From contig JAPDJT010000010.1 of assembly GCA_029258955.1 (NCBI GenBank), forward strand, positions 1 to 64,000: 64,000 nt of DNA, given 5' to 3'. A program made the position numbers and the translations under genes. Origin of the DNA: Thermoplasmatota archaeon (GTDB lineage: Archaea > Thermoplasmatota > E2 > UBA202 > JdFR-43). Under the pieces are notes generated by a model that did no database searches, was not told the origin of the DNA, and was given only the letters and a program-made list of their open reading frames with translations. Shown piece by piece: positions 24,868 through 34,361 of the stretch; position 1 is the first letter of the stretch; each line of letters starts with the position of its first letter.

Positions 24868-26061
24868 TCATTTCCTCACTATTGCATCAACAACCATTGC
24901 CATTCTTTTTGTTGCCAACACATCATGGCATCGCAATATATCTGCGCCGTTTGCTATAGCAATAGCTTCCGCTCCTAAACTTCCTTCTAAACGTTCTTCA
25001 ACGCTTGTTTTTGTTATATTTCCAATAAATGTTTTTCTTGAAATGCCAATAAGAATGGGTCTTCCTAAGCTTTTCAATTCCTTTAACCTTGCTATTATTT
25101 CGCAATTATCCTCTATGCCTCCTCCTGTTCTTTTCCCAAATCCTATTCCAGGATCAATAATGATTTTGTTCTCATCTATTCCTTTTTTTATTGCAAATAC
25201 AATTCTCTCCCTTAAAAATTCATAAATTTCCTCCATTACATCCTTATAATAAGGATTCATCTGCATATTTTTTGGCTCTCCCTTCATATGCATTATACAA
25301 ACTGGAACATCAAATTCCCTAGCTATTTCAGCCATTCCTTCTTTCCTTAAAGCAAAAACATCATTTATCATATCAACGCCTTTTTCTATTGCCTTTTCAG
25401 CTACCCTTGGCTTATAAGTGTCTATTGACAATGGCACTTTTATCTCATTTTTTAAAGCTTCGATAACCGGAAGCACTCTATTCATTTCCTCTTTTTCGTC
25501 TATTGGCAAAGAAAAGGGACGGGTTGATTCCCCACCAATATCAATAATATCTACACCCTCCTTTTCCATTTGTCTTGCTCTTTCTATTGCTTTTTCAAGC
25601 TTATCATATTTTCCTCCATCATAAAATGAGTCAGGAGTTACATTCAAAATTCCCATAATGTATGTTCTCTTTCCAAATTTAAAAATTTTATTCCCTATTT
25701 TTATCTCTTGCTCTTTTTCTATATTTTCCAAAATTTTTTCTATATTTTCTCCTATATTAGCAAGCCTATTATATTGTCTTTTGATTTTTGAAGCAAGCTT
25801 AATTATTTGCTTTTTATTTCCCATAATCAAAACATCTGTTTTTTTGCTATATGGGGGTAAAGTCTCCTCAGCTATAGCAACATCTCCTCCAATGTTTAGC
25901 ATTTCCTGTTTCAAAATTATAGCATCCTGTGGAGCTAAATCCTTTAGTTTTATATTTATACCAAATAATTTTGGAAGCATTATCTCTATTGCTTTTTCAT
26001 TTACTCCTATTCTTTTCAATTCCTTTATTCCATCTTCCTTATTTCTTATTATCCTTAACAT
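24868..26061 (-). CDS. folP: Dihydropteroate synthase with N-terminal extension
   Basis: 397 residues from ATG 26061. This start is chosen over ATG 26094 because GTGAT lies just before it and the longer form would overlap the prenyltransferase. The C-terminal 270 residues form the DHPS barrel: TYIMGILNVTPDSFYDGG, GVDIIDIGGESTRPF, SIDTYKP, INDVFAL, and DPGIGFGKR. The first 125 residues are an extra domain seen in some bacterial and archaeal DHPS proteins. The enzyme joins a pterin to an aminobenzoate or related group, giving folate or a methanopterin-like cofactor; which one is unclear. Confidence 0.87.
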   Translation of the reverse strand: MLRIIRNKEDGIKELKRIGVNEKAIEIMLPKLFGINIKLKDLAPQDAIILKQEMLNIGGDVAIAEETLPPYSKKTDVLIMGNKKQIIKLASKIKRQYNRLANIGENIEKILENIEKEQEIKIGNKIFKFGKRTYIMGILNVTPDSFYDGGKYDKLEKAIERARQMEKEGVDIIDIGGESTRPFSLPIDEKEEMNRVLPVIEALKNEIKVPLSIDTYKPRVAEKAIEKGVDMINDVFALRKEGMAEIAREFDVPVCIMHMKGEPKNMQMNPYYKDVMEEIYEFLRERIVFAIKKGIDENKIIIDPGIGFGKRTGGGIEDNCEIIARLKELKSLGRPILIGISRKTFIGNITKTSVEERLEGSLGAEAIAIANGADILRCHDVLATKRMAMVVDAIVRK

Positions 26062-26065
26062 TTTA

Positions 26066-27052
26066 TCACATTGTTTTTGGAAGCAAACTACCATGTAAAG
26101 TTAAATTGGATACAATAAAAGCAAAAGGAGGAATCAATGCTATTAGTCCTATAAAAGGATTTATTACAGTAAGCATAATTGGCACTAAAGAGAAATTTAT
26201 GTAATAATGCAGGCCAATAAACTTTCTTGCTTCATTTCTTACAAATTTTTTCATTGATAACAGACGATAACTCACATAAAGCATTAAAATGCTAAGTAAA
26301 GCCAAAACAAATATTTGCAAATAATGCCCCTTGAATTCATCAATAAGATAGAATGGAAGATACAAGAAAAATAGGTATATTGCTTGCAAACAATAAGCCA
26401 AAAACTTGAATGAAATAGGGATGAATAGTTTTTTGTTCTGCACTCTCACTCCTAATTTTATTGCAAGAGTTTTTGCTTTGCCAATGTAATCATGCTCTGC
26501 ATCTTTTAGCCCGCCTGCAATAAACTGCATAAATAAAACTTGAAGTGTTCCTAAAATTGCTACAATTTTTGCTAAATTGCTGAGATGTAAATTTACAGTC
26601 AATGAGCCATAAATGATTAGGAAAAAGATACCTCCAGCAACAAAAATATCCATTGCAGGATATTTTTTGCTTATTAAATCATATATAGTTATTGAAATTG
26701 CTGAAAAGAAAAGAACAATTAATGGTATAAAATTTGAATAAAGAAAAGCTATGTAAATTGCGAAGATTAAAGATATAAAAAGCATTGCAATTGTAAAAAT
26801 CCATGCATTTCTTAAACTAATTTTTCCACTCACCAGTGGTCTATCTTTTAATTCAGAAGATAATCTATCTATTTTATAATCCACAATATCATTCAAAGCA
26901 AATCCATAGCAATGACCGAAAAATCCAACTAAAAAGAATAAAATGAGGCAATATAAGTTGCTTTCACCATTTGCTATAGCCCCCAATACAGGAGCAATTG
27001 CAGTAAGTCCTGCATTAAAGGAACGGGATAATTTGAGATATTCCTTAATCAC
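26066..27052 (-). CDS. UbiA-family prenyltransferase
   Basis: 328 residues with about nine membrane helices. The two Mg-pyrophosphate motifs are NDIVDYKID (residues 54-62) and KDAEHD near residue 185. UbiA enzymes attach polyprenyl chains to aromatic or glycerol acceptors; archaeal relatives include DGGGP synthase for membrane lipids and quinone prenyltransferases. The length of 328 residues exceeds DGGGP synthase (about 280), so an aromatic acceptor may be more likely. The stop codon ends five bases before the folP start. Confidence 0.85.
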   Translation of the reverse strand: MIKEYLKLSRSFNAGLTAIAPVLGAIANGESNLYCLILFFLVGFFGHCYGFALNDIVDYKIDRLSSELKDRPLVSGKISLRNAWIFTIAMLFISLIFAIYIAFLYSNFIPLIVLFFSAISITIYDLISKKYPAMDIFVAGGIFFLIIYGSLTVNLHLSNLAKIVAILGTLQVLFMQFIAGGLKDAEHDYIGKAKTLAIKLGVRVQNKKLFIPISFKFLAYCLQAIYLFFLYLPFYLIDEFKGHYLQIFVLALLSILMLYVSYRLLSMKKFVRNEARKFIGLHYYINFSLVPIMLTVINPFIGLIALIPPFAFIVSNLTLHGSLLPKTM

Positions 27053-27073
27053 AATGGTATATATGCTTTATAT

Positions 27074-27817
27074 TTAAATTTCCACTGCACATGATTCATC
27101 TACAAATTGGGCAATGAAATAAGAGCTCCACCACGGATCATTCCATGGATTCTTTTGCAACTTTGGCATTGCTTGGGAAGCATAAGCTAAAACAACAGTA
27201 TTTCCTTCTTTTAAATCCATATCATTATTCCATTTTATTTCAACTTTTCTTTCCCCAGGCTTTAAAATGAGATAGCCATTAAAGGCATAATCCATTAAAG
27301 CATATCTTATATTTTCCCCCTTAGCATCCTTCCATCTTGAAACTTTTTCAAGTATGCAAATTTTAACATGCTCAAAATGGGGAGATAAATCTTTATTATA
27401 GATATACAAAGTTATTTTAACGTCGTTTCCATCCCATTCTGCAGATATATTCATATCTATATTATTGACCTCTCTTTTACTGGCCTCTTCAATAGCATTG
27501 TAGTAAGCTTCTTTAGTGGCTTCATCCACCACCGCATATCCACCATCTACATACAGCATTGGAACATATATGTCATTTAACCATCTTCCTCTTTGCATTG
27601 CGACATCACTTTTATCATATACAAGGGTCATGTAGTAGAATGGTATTTCTTGCTCTTCATATAACTCTTGTAATGCTTCTATTCCAGCTGGGCAATAGGG
27701 GCATGTTGTCAATGAGCCCAATTCCACCAAAACAGTGTGCGATGAATCATCATTCAATATGACAAAGCTTTGCGATATAGAACCCAAAATTAGAATAATA
27801 ATTAGTTTGTTAAGCAT
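27074..27817 (-). CDS. Secreted thioredoxin-fold protein
   Basis: 247 residues with a signal peptide. A thioredoxin-like domain starts at about residue 27 with the redox motif TTCPYCPAG (Cys near 38 and 41), followed by VPMLYVDGG with the expected cis-Pro near residue 86. The C-terminal half (about 120-247) is a beta-rich domain. It probably handles disulfides in exported proteins. It lies upstream of the prenyltransferase with a 21-bp gap and downstream of the PKD protein on the same strand. Confidence 0.78.
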   Translation of the reverse strand: MLNKLIIILILGSISQSFVILNDDSSHTVLVELGSLTTCPYCPAGIEALQELYEEQEIPFYYMTLVYDKSDVAMQRGRWLNDIYVPMLYVDGGYAVVDEATKEAYYNAIEEASKREVNNIDMNISAEWDGNDVKITLYIYNKDLSPHFEHVKICILEKVSRWKDAKGENIRYALMDYAFNGYLILKPGERKVEIKWNNDMDLKEGNTVVLAYASQAMPKLQKNPWNDPWWSSYFIAQFVDESCAVEI

Positions 27818-27841
27818 GAAAATAAAAAAGAAAAGGATTTA

Positions 27842-28771
27842 TCATTTTTTCGCGCTAATTATTAGAATTTTTTTCATATCAATGGCAGAATTCGTTGCCA
27901 CATCATAAGCAATAACTTTTATTTCATGCATTCCAGTTTCATTTACATTCATAAGCCATGTATATGGGGGCATGCTATCATTTTTCATAAATTTTTCATC
28001 AAAATAGAATGCAACACTTGTAATGTGTGTATCATTATCCTTTGCTTCAGCTTCAACCGTAACATCTCCAATAATAATAGGCATTGTTGCAGGGAAAATC
28101 CTTTTCCCTTTTACATATATTCCATTTTTTGGAGAAATTATTTTAACAGACGGTGGCAAATCATCTATGCCAATCATTGCATATGTATAGGCTGTATCGC
28201 TATATCCTCTGCTATCAGTTACAGTGAGCTTAACCTTATAGTTTCCTTCCTGCTTATATGTATGGGAAGCATTTTTTTCATATGCACACGCTCCATCTCC
28301 AAAATCCCATTTCCAAGTATATGGTTTCTTCCCTCCATAAGCTGAGCCATAGAATTTTATTTCTTCTCCAGCTTTCCCTTCATATGGACCATCTGCTATA
28401 GCAAGGGGACCGTCATAGTAAATAGTAATTTCATCAGATGCAACGAGTCCTCTATTTGATTTTACTTTTACTTCTATTATATTCCAATCTGGATACAAAG
28501 AAATATTGATATAAAATTCGTATTTTGTTAAAAAATCAAGTTTCCCAGATTCATTGTAGCTTCCATTATTCCAAATCCATTTCCATTCCCAGTAAACAAG
28601 TCTGTCCCCACAGCATGAAGTGGCGATGCAGTATATTGAAACATTTCTTTGATGAAATACTGCCCCATCTTCTGGCTCTTTTATTTCCACATCTACCCCT
28701 AAATCTGCTGAAAAAACTGGATAAGAAGCAAGCAAAGAAATCATAGTAAAGAAAGCTAACAACATTTTCAT
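27842..28771 (-). CDS. Secreted PKD protein with the shared C-terminal Ig-like module
   Basis: 309 residues with a signal peptide (about 1-21). An N-terminal Ig-like domain (about 28-120) contains an exposed TSCCGD pair. A canonical PKD domain (about 125-205) has WKWDFGDG and YKVKLTVTDSRGYSD. The C-terminal module (about 210-309: SPKNGIYVKG, MPIIIGDVTVEAEA, VAFYFDEKFM, PPYTW) is the one found in three other secreted proteins of the window. No catalytic site is visible; a binding or scaffold role is inferred. The divergent ROK kinase starts 39 bp away. Confidence 0.75.
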   Translation of the reverse strand: MKMLLAFFTMISLLASYPVFSADLGVDVEIKEPEDGAVFHQRNVSIYCIATSCCGDRLVYWEWKWIWNNGSYNESGKLDFLTKYEFYINISLYPDWNIIEVKVKSNRGLVASDEITIYYDGPLAIADGPYEGKAGEEIKFYGSAYGGKKPYTWKWDFGDGACAYEKNASHTYKQEGNYKVKLTVTDSRGYSDTAYTYAMIGIDDLPPSVKIISPKNGIYVKGKRIFPATMPIIIGDVTVEAEAKDNDTHITSVAFYFDEKFMKNDSMPPYTWLMNVNETGMHEIKVIAYDVATNSAIDMKKILIISAKK

Positions 28772-28810
28772 AAAGTCATAAATTAAAATAGCAATTAAAC
28801 ATTTTCTATC

Positions 28811-29581
28811 ATGATATTGGGCTTAGACATTGGAGGAAGCTATACAGATTTTGTTTTAATGGAAAAGAAATTTAAAAGATTAGCAACAATTCCTACAGAT
28901 TTACAAGAAATTAAGGAAATGATAAAAGATATAATGAAAAAATATGATATTGAAAAAATTGGAATTGGCATTGCAGCTTGGATAAGAAATGGAAAAATTT
29001 TGAATGCTCCTAATCTACCATTTAAAAAATTTAATTTAAAAATAAATGTGCCATTCATTATAGAAAATGATGCAAATTGTTTTGCTTTTGGGGCAAGCAG
29101 AATTTTAAATGAAGAAAATTTAATTGGCATAACAGTTGGAACTGGAATAGGAATGGGTATAGTTATTGATGGAGAAATTTTTAAAGGAAATGGAATAGCT
29201 GGCGAGCTAGGGCATACAATAGTTGGCAAAAGAAAAAAATGTGTTTGTGGAGGAATTGGCCATTTAGAATGTTATTTTTCTGGATGGAGCATAAAGAAAA
29301 GATATGGAAAGGAAGCAAAGGAACTTTTTGAAAGAAATGAATTTCCATATGATGAAAATTTTGATTTATTTTGTAGGAGTATAGCAAATGCCATTCTTCT
29401 TTTTGATTTGCCAGTTGTGGCGGTAGGAGGAAGAATAGGTGGAAGATTAAAGAAAAGGGAATTAGATAGGGTAAAAAAGTATTTGCCCCCTCATTTTAAA
29501 GCAAATATAAAAATCATAAAAGATGATTTAATGGTAGCGAAAGGAGCTTGTCTTTTAGCAGAAGAAATAATAACGGAATAA
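28811..29581 (+). CDS. ROK-family sugar kinase
   Basis: 256 residues. The ATP-binding motif LGLDIGGSYTDFV (about 3-15), the catalytic IENDANCFAFG (Asp near 86), GTGIGMGIVIDG and the ROK zinc-binding region CVCGGIGHLECY (about 142-153) preceded by GELGHTIV are present. It phosphorylates glucose or another hexose, feeding the lower glycolytic genes in this window. The family is broad, so the sugar is not determined. Followed ten bases later by a membrane protein. Confidence 0.85.
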   Translation: MILGLDIGGSYTDFVLMEKKFKRLATIPTDLQEIKEMIKDIMKKYDIEKIGIGIAAWIRNGKILNAPNLPFKKFNLKINVPFIIENDANCFAFGASRILNEENLIGITVGTGIGMGIVIDGEIFKGNGIAGELGHTIVGKRKKCVCGGIGHLECYFSGWSIKKRYGKEAKELFERNEFPYDENFDLFCRSIANAILLFDLPVVAVGGRIGGRLKKRELDRVKKYLPPHFKANIKIIKDDLMVAKGACLLAEEIITE

Positions 29582-29590
29582 AATAATATA

Positions 29591-30016
29591 ATGATAATGG
29601 AAGCAAGAGAAATCCTATATAGAGTTCTAAAAAGCCTAATCATTTCATTAATAGTTGCATTTGTATTAGGAGATGCGCTTTATATCCAGGTAAGATTAAA
29701 TTCTAATGATGCGGTAGAATGGATAAAGATAGAATATTTTGTTGGATTGTATGCCCTCATACTAGGAATTGCGGTATTTTTAACGCCTTTCCCAAAGATA
29801 AAAAATTATAATCTTGCCTTTTTACTTAGAATATTTAAAAATTTATGTATAGTTGCCATAATTTTCCTTCCATATTATTATTGCATTTTTGTTGTTAATG
29901 AAGTTTATAGTGGTTTAGTTGATGAAAATTTCATGGAAAATAGAACCGCATTTACAATCATATTTTCTGCCTTATTATTTGCTATTCTATTTCATTTTGA
30001 GCAAAAGAAATATTGA
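29591..30016 (+). CDS. Hypothetical four-helix membrane protein
   Basis: 141 residues. Four hydrophobic helices are visible at about residues 14-32, 48-66, 77-96 and 118-136. No family recognised and no conserved polar motif inside the helices. ATG 29591 or ATG 29597 could be the start. It follows the ROK kinase closely and precedes tRNA-His. Confidence 0.55.
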   Translation: MIMEAREILYRVLKSLIISLIVAFVLGDALYIQVRLNSNDAVEWIKIEYFVGLYALILGIAVFLTPFPKIKNYNLAFLLRIFKNLCIVAIIFLPYYYCIFVVNEVYSGLVDENFMENRTAFTIIFSALLFAILFHFEQKKY

Positions 30017-30044
30017 AATAGGCATGTAATTTTCATACTTGTAT

Positions 30045-30116
30045 GGCCCGGGTGGTGTAGCGGTAACATAGGGGACTGTGGATCCCCTGTCTCGGGTTCG
30101 AATCCCGACCCGGGCC
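30045..30116 (+). tRNA. tRNA-His (anticodon GTG)
   Basis: The acceptor GCCCGGG/CCCGGGC is extended by G at -1 (30045) opposite C73 (30116), the identity element of tRNA-His, here encoded in the gene. Anticodon stem GGGGA/TCCCC around CTGTGGA; T-loop TTCGAAT. No intron, no CCA. Confidence 0.95.
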
Positions 30117-30153
30117 TCCCAAAATTTTTATATGCTGGAGTTATGGAGGTGTG

Positions 30154-31098
30154 ATGGAATATAAAATTAGGTTGATTTCACCTCAGCAGAAAGATGATTT
30201 AATAGAGACATTTAAGGAAAAGATAGTTTATGAAAAGAAAGCCAATATTGCTGGATTGTGTATTAAATTGCTAACAGATAGCTTAAAATTTAAGGAAATG
30301 TGGGATGATAATTTTCAAAGTATGAGCGAGTATATACGCCCCCATGGAAGAATTTTTGCTTTAAAAACTGGAGGGGAAGAAGAATTTCTTTATGAGCCTG
30401 TCTCCAAAACATGTTTTATTTTAAATTGCAATTATTATGGATATGTAAAAAGCTTAGCCTTGGCAGTAGCTGGTGATTTTTTGGAAGAGTATCATTCCAT
30501 ACACTCTCGCTATTCCGTTCATGGTGCTTTAATTGATTATAAAGGTAAGGGAACAGCTTTAATTGCTCCTTCTGGAGTAGGAAAAACAACACATTCTTAT
30601 GGGCTAATTTTAATGAAAAATGTTAGGCTTGTTGCAGATGATTGGTTTTTTGCCCGTATCATAGGAGATGAAATTGAAGCAATTGCATCTGAAAAGAATT
30701 GCTATATAAGAGCTGATTTGGCTAAAGACTGGAAAGAATATGAAAAGCTTATTGAAGGAATAGAGTTGGATGAAAAAGGAAGGGCAGTAGTAAATGTAAG
30801 GAGGATATTGGGCGATGGAATCATGAAAGAATTTACTACTTTGCAAAAAGTGGTTTTAATGAAAAGAGACAGGAAAGATAAAGAAATGTTTAGGGAGATA
30901 GATGAAAAAGAAGCATTAGATTTCATGATAAAAAATGATTTTTGCAATCCTCATCAGCTTGTAAGGGATAAAAGGAAAATGGAAAAGAGGAAAAAATTTT
31001 TTGAAGAAATGTTCAAAAGAACAAAAATCTATATGGTTAATACAGTAGGAAGTATAAAAGAGAATCAAGAGATGATAAGGAAGGTTGTGAAAAAATGA
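30154..31098 (+). CDS. P-loop protein resembling HPr kinase/PEPCK-type kinases
   Basis: 314 residues. The P-loop is APSGVGKTTHSYGL at about residues 141-154, with a nearby VADDW (about 170-174) and a histidine-rich stretch EYHSIHSRYSVHGA just before it. This arrangement resembles the HPr kinase/PEP carboxykinase fold. No HPr or PTS gene is near. ATG 30154 is preferred: TATA-like ttttatatg lies about 25 bp upstream and GGAGGTG ends two bases before it. The 3' end overlaps gpmI by four bases (ATGA), so the two are coupled. The substrate is unknown. Confidence 0.65.
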   Translation: MEYKIRLISPQQKDDLIETFKEKIVYEKKANIAGLCIKLLTDSLKFKEMWDDNFQSMSEYIRPHGRIFALKTGGEEEFLYEPVSKTCFILNCNYYGYVKSLALAVAGDFLEEYHSIHSRYSVHGALIDYKGKGTALIAPSGVGKTTHSYGLILMKNVRLVADDWFFARIIGDEIEAIASEKNCYIRADLAKDWKEYEKLIEGIELDEKGRAVVNVRRILGDGIMKEFTTLQKVVLMKRDRKDKEMFREIDEKEALDFMIKNDFCNPHQLVRDKRKMEKRKKFFEEMFKRTKIYMVNTVGSIKENQEMIRKVVKK

Positions 31099-32576
31099 TT
31101 TTATTGGCAATATTGGATGGGTGGGGGCATAGCGATAAAAAAATAGGAAATGCAATTTATTATGCTCACACTCCAAATTTTGATTATTTTTGGCGCAAAC
31201 ATCCCCATTGTTTGCTTGAAGCTAGCGGAGAAGCAGTTGGCTTGCCTGCTGGACAGCAAGGAAATTCAGAAGTAGGACATTTGAATATAGGAGCTGGAAG
31301 GATAGTTTATCAAGAGTCATTGAAAATTTTAAAAGCCATTGAAAATGGAAGCTTTTTCGAAAATAAGGTTTTGACGGAAGCAATGAAAAAAGCAAAAGAG
31401 CATAGATTGCATTTAATGGGGCTAATAGGCAATGGTGGGGTTCATGCAATGATGGAGCATTTATATGCTTTGCTTGAAATGGCTAAGGAATATGGCGTAA
31501 AAGATGTTAAAATCCATTGTTTTTTAGATGGAAGAGACACTCCGCCAAAAAGCGCCATAGAATTCATAAAAGAATTAGAAGAAAAATTAGCAAGCATTGG
31601 TATAGGAAAAATAGCAAGCTTAATAGGAAGATACTATGCAATGGATAGAGATAAAAGATGGGATAGGACAAAAAAAGCTTATGATATGCTTGTAAGGGGC
31701 AAAGCAAGAAAAGCAAAAAATGCTATTGAAGCAATAGAAATGGCATATGAAAATGGAGAGACAGATGAATTTGTTGAGCCGACAATAATAGATGAAGACG
31801 CCGTTATAAAAAATGGAGATGTTGTCATATTCTTTAATTTCCGTCCAGATAGAGGAAGACAGCTAACCAAGGCATTTATTGAAAAAAATTTCAAAGAATT
31901 TGAAAGAATGCCTTTAAAAGTGCATTTTGTTACTTTAACTAAATATGATAAAAATTTTGATAATCCATCTGCCTTTGAAACGGAAGATATAAAAAATACT
32001 TTTGGAGAAGTTATATCTTCAAATGGACTAAAGCAGTTGAGAATAGCTGAAACAGAAAAGTATGCCCATGTTACGTATTTTTTCAATGGTGGGAGGGAGA
32101 AGCCATTTAAGAATGAGCACCGCTGCTTAATTCCTTCTCCAAAAGTAGCTACATATGATTTAAAGCCAGAAATGTCTGCTTATGAAGTTACAAAAGAAGT
32201 TTTGAAAAGAATGGATGAATATGATGTTATAATTTTAAATTATGCAAATCCAGATATGGTTGGACACACAGGCAATTGGAATGCTACTTTAAAAGCTTTA
32301 GAAGCTGTTGATGAATGCTTAGGAAAAGTAGTTAATAAGGTTATAGAGAAGAAAGGTATAGCAATAATAACAGGAGACCATGGAAATGCAGAGGAAATGT
32401 TTGAAAATGAAAATCCAAAAACATCTCATACAACAAATCCAGTTCCTTTCATACTCGTTGGCTATGATGCAAAGTTAAAAAACGGAAAGTTGGGAGATAT
32501 TGCACCAACTATGCTTTATTTGCTTGATATAGATAAACCCAAAGAAATGACAGGAGAAAATTTAATCGTAGAGTAA
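31095..32576 (+). CDS. gpmI: 2,3-Bisphosphoglycerate-independent phosphoglycerate mutase
   Basis: 493 residues, the bacterial-type (GpmI) iPGM rather than the shorter archaeal ApgM. It interconverts 3- and 2-phosphoglycerate with two Mn ions and a catalytic Ser. The Ser lies in GQQGNSEVGHLNIGAGR (about 54-70); other motifs are FLDGRDTPP, GRYYAMDRDKRWDRT, FFNFRPDRGRQ, NYANPDMVGHTGN and the metal-binding ITGDHGNAE. It may have been acquired from bacteria, which would be worth a phylogeny. The overlap with the upstream P-loop kinase-like gene implies co-regulation. Confidence 0.95.
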   Translation: MILLAILDGWGHSDKKIGNAIYYAHTPNFDYFWRKHPHCLLEASGEAVGLPAGQQGNSEVGHLNIGAGRIVYQESLKILKAIENGSFFENKVLTEAMKKAKEHRLHLMGLIGNGGVHAMMEHLYALLEMAKEYGVKDVKIHCFLDGRDTPPKSAIEFIKELEEKLASIGIGKIASLIGRYYAMDRDKRWDRTKKAYDMLVRGKARKAKNAIEAIEMAYENGETDEFVEPTIIDEDAVIKNGDVVIFFNFRPDRGRQLTKAFIEKNFKEFERMPLKVHFVTLTKYDKNFDNPSAFETEDIKNTFGEVISSNGLKQLRIAETEKYAHVTYFFNGGREKPFKNEHRCLIPSPKVATYDLKPEMSAYEVTKEVLKRMDEYDVIILNYANPDMVGHTGNWNATLKALEAVDECLGKVVNKVIEKKGIAIITGDHGNAEEMFENENPKTSHTTNPVPFILVGYDAKLKNGKLGDIAPTMLYLLDIDKPKEMTGENLIVE

Positions 32577-32708
32577 AAATTTATCTTTAGACTATGGATG
32601 ACTAAAAAGTTAAAATATAGAGAAAAAATTAAGATGAATAATAAAGGTTTTAAAAGTTTTTAGAAAAATAAATATATACAAAATTTTTAAGAAATGGGGG
32701 AGGTGAAA

Positions 32709-34244
32709 ATGAGGAAGTGTTTAGTTGCGGTTATGATGCTTGTTTTAGTAATGGCTACTGTTTCTTCAATGAATATAAAAAGTGACAATGAAGTAATAAT
32801 ACCTATAATTCATCACATAGAGGAGCAACATGAAATTTGTGCTAAAGGAATAAAGGCTACTCCACCGATTACAAAATCTAATTTTTTTAACGATGTAGAA
32901 ATTGCTACATCACCTTATGACGAGGTGCATCCCAGTGTAGCTGGGGCACCACCATTTTATATAGCTGCTTATACCTGTGCAATGGCTGACAATGACAAGG
33001 ACATATGTGTTGCAGTATCAATGGATAATGGAAGTACATTTGGCAATTTGATAACATTTGATTATGATGGTGAGCAAGATTATCCTAGCTTAGATTGTTG
33101 GGAGGAAAATATATTTTATGGAACCTTTAGAGCCGATCCAAGCAAAGCATATGTATATCTTGTTAAGATGTCTGGTTTACACAGTGAGGTAACATATTGG
33201 AACTGGGGTCCTCTAGGATGGTATGATATAAAAGAGCCCGAAATAGCCTGTCACAACAGCAAAAATCCGTGGGAATACGGAGTCATTGCTTTTGTGGCAT
33301 CCACAACTTATCCTGGACAAAGATGGGATAACATTCCACACATGATGTTTGCAGATCCTGTTGAGCCTAATACTGCTTGGATTAGTTGGGCATATTATAG
33401 CGGAGCTTTACATGCCACAGCAGATATAGATAAAACCTTTAATATGATGTATTGCGCATATGATTGGTATAATACAAATACTGGAAAATATAATATTATA
33501 GTTTGGAAAAGAAGTTTCACCGACCCATTTACATACGAATATATATATCTCATACCAAGATACTACAATGCAATTTGCCCGTCTATTGTTGCTGAAGGCA
33601 ATAAGATAGCAATAGTTTGTCAAAGTGATGAAAATGGCAATCAGGACATTATATGTTTATATTCAGCAAATGGAGGAGCAACTTGGAAAAAAAGTTTTGT
33701 AGTTTATACACAAGATAACGAAATGTACCCAAAAATTGTTATGCATAACGAAAAACTCGCATGTTTCTTTGTAAGTAATGGCAATCTATATTGTTCATAT
33801 AGCGATGATTGGGGAGAAACATGGGGGGAGCCACTAATTGTAAATGATGTAGCTGGCAGTGTTTCAATGGAGTATAGAACAATAGATGCATGTGAAAATG
33901 GAATAGTATGGACTGATTTGAGAAATGGAAATAAAGACATATATTTTGATGTCCATCCAGAAATATCTTTTAATATATCTGCAGAGGGAGGGTTTGGGCT
34001 GACAATAACAATAACTAATAGTGGCACAACTATAGCAGAAGACCAGCAATGGAATATATCATTATCTGGCTTGGTATTTTTCAATAAAGAATCCGGCGGT
34101 GTAATAGATGAACTAAAACCTGGAGAAAGTACAACAATAAAGATAATACCTATTGGAATAGGTCCTTTTGATGCAAAAATAAAAATTTATGAGACAGAAG
34201 CTACGATAAGTGGCTTTATAATAGGTCCAATTGTTCTTCTATAG
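32709..34244 (+). CDS. Secreted Asp-box (BNR-like) beta-propeller protein
   Basis: 511 residues from ATG 32709; GGGGGAGGTG just upstream is the ribosome-binding site, so the in-frame ATG 32694 is rejected. A signal peptide covers about 1-21. Asp-box motifs are SMDNGSTF, SANGGATWKKSF and SDDWGETWGEP, indicating a sialidase-type six-blade propeller over about residues 50-415. The last 95 residues (FGLTITITNSGTTIA...LKPGEST) form a CARDB/Ig-like domain. Active-site residues of a sialidase are not evident, so it is probably a binding or adhesion protein. Confidence 0.75.
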   Translation: MRKCLVAVMMLVLVMATVSSMNIKSDNEVIIPIIHHIEEQHEICAKGIKATPPITKSNFFNDVEIATSPYDEVHPSVAGAPPFYIAAYTCAMADNDKDICVAVSMDNGSTFGNLITFDYDGEQDYPSLDCWEENIFYGTFRADPSKAYVYLVKMSGLHSEVTYWNWGPLGWYDIKEPEIACHNSKNPWEYGVIAFVASTTYPGQRWDNIPHMMFADPVEPNTAWISWAYYSGALHATADIDKTFNMMYCAYDWYNTNTGKYNIIVWKRSFTDPFTYEYIYLIPRYYNAICPSIVAEGNKIAIVCQSDENGNQDIICLYSANGGATWKKSFVVYTQDNEMYPKIVMHNEKLACFFVSNGNLYCSYSDDWGETWGEPLIVNDVAGSVSMEYRTIDACENGIVWTDLRNGNKDIYFDVHPEISFNISAEGGFGLTITITNSGTTIAEDQQWNISLSGLVFFNKESGGVIDELKPGESTTIKIIPIGIGPFDAKIKIYETEATISGFIIGPIVLL

Positions 34245-34245
34245 T

Positions 34246-34266
34246 TCTCCTTTTTATTTTTTATTT
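34246..34266 (+). terminator. T-rich terminator after the Asp-box protein
   Basis: ctcctttttattttttattta follows the stop codon directly. It would separate this transcript from the oppositely oriented tRNA genes. Confidence 0.5.
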
Positions 34267-34281
34267 ATAAAAATAAAATAG

Positions 34282-34356
34282 TGCTCCCGTCGGGATTTGA
34301 ACCCGAGTCTTCGGCTCGAAAGGCCGAAATGATTGGCCGGGCTACACCACGGGAGC
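34282..34356 (-). tRNA. tRNA-Glu (anticodon TTC)
   Basis: Read on the minus strand: acceptor GCTCCCG/CGGGAGC, anticodon stem TCGGC/GCCGA around CTTTCGA, T-stem TCGGG/CCCGA with TTCAAAT, discriminator A. No intron. It lies five bases downstream of tRNA-Gln and is probably co-transcribed with it. Confidence 0.95.
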
Positions 34357-34361
34357 ACACA

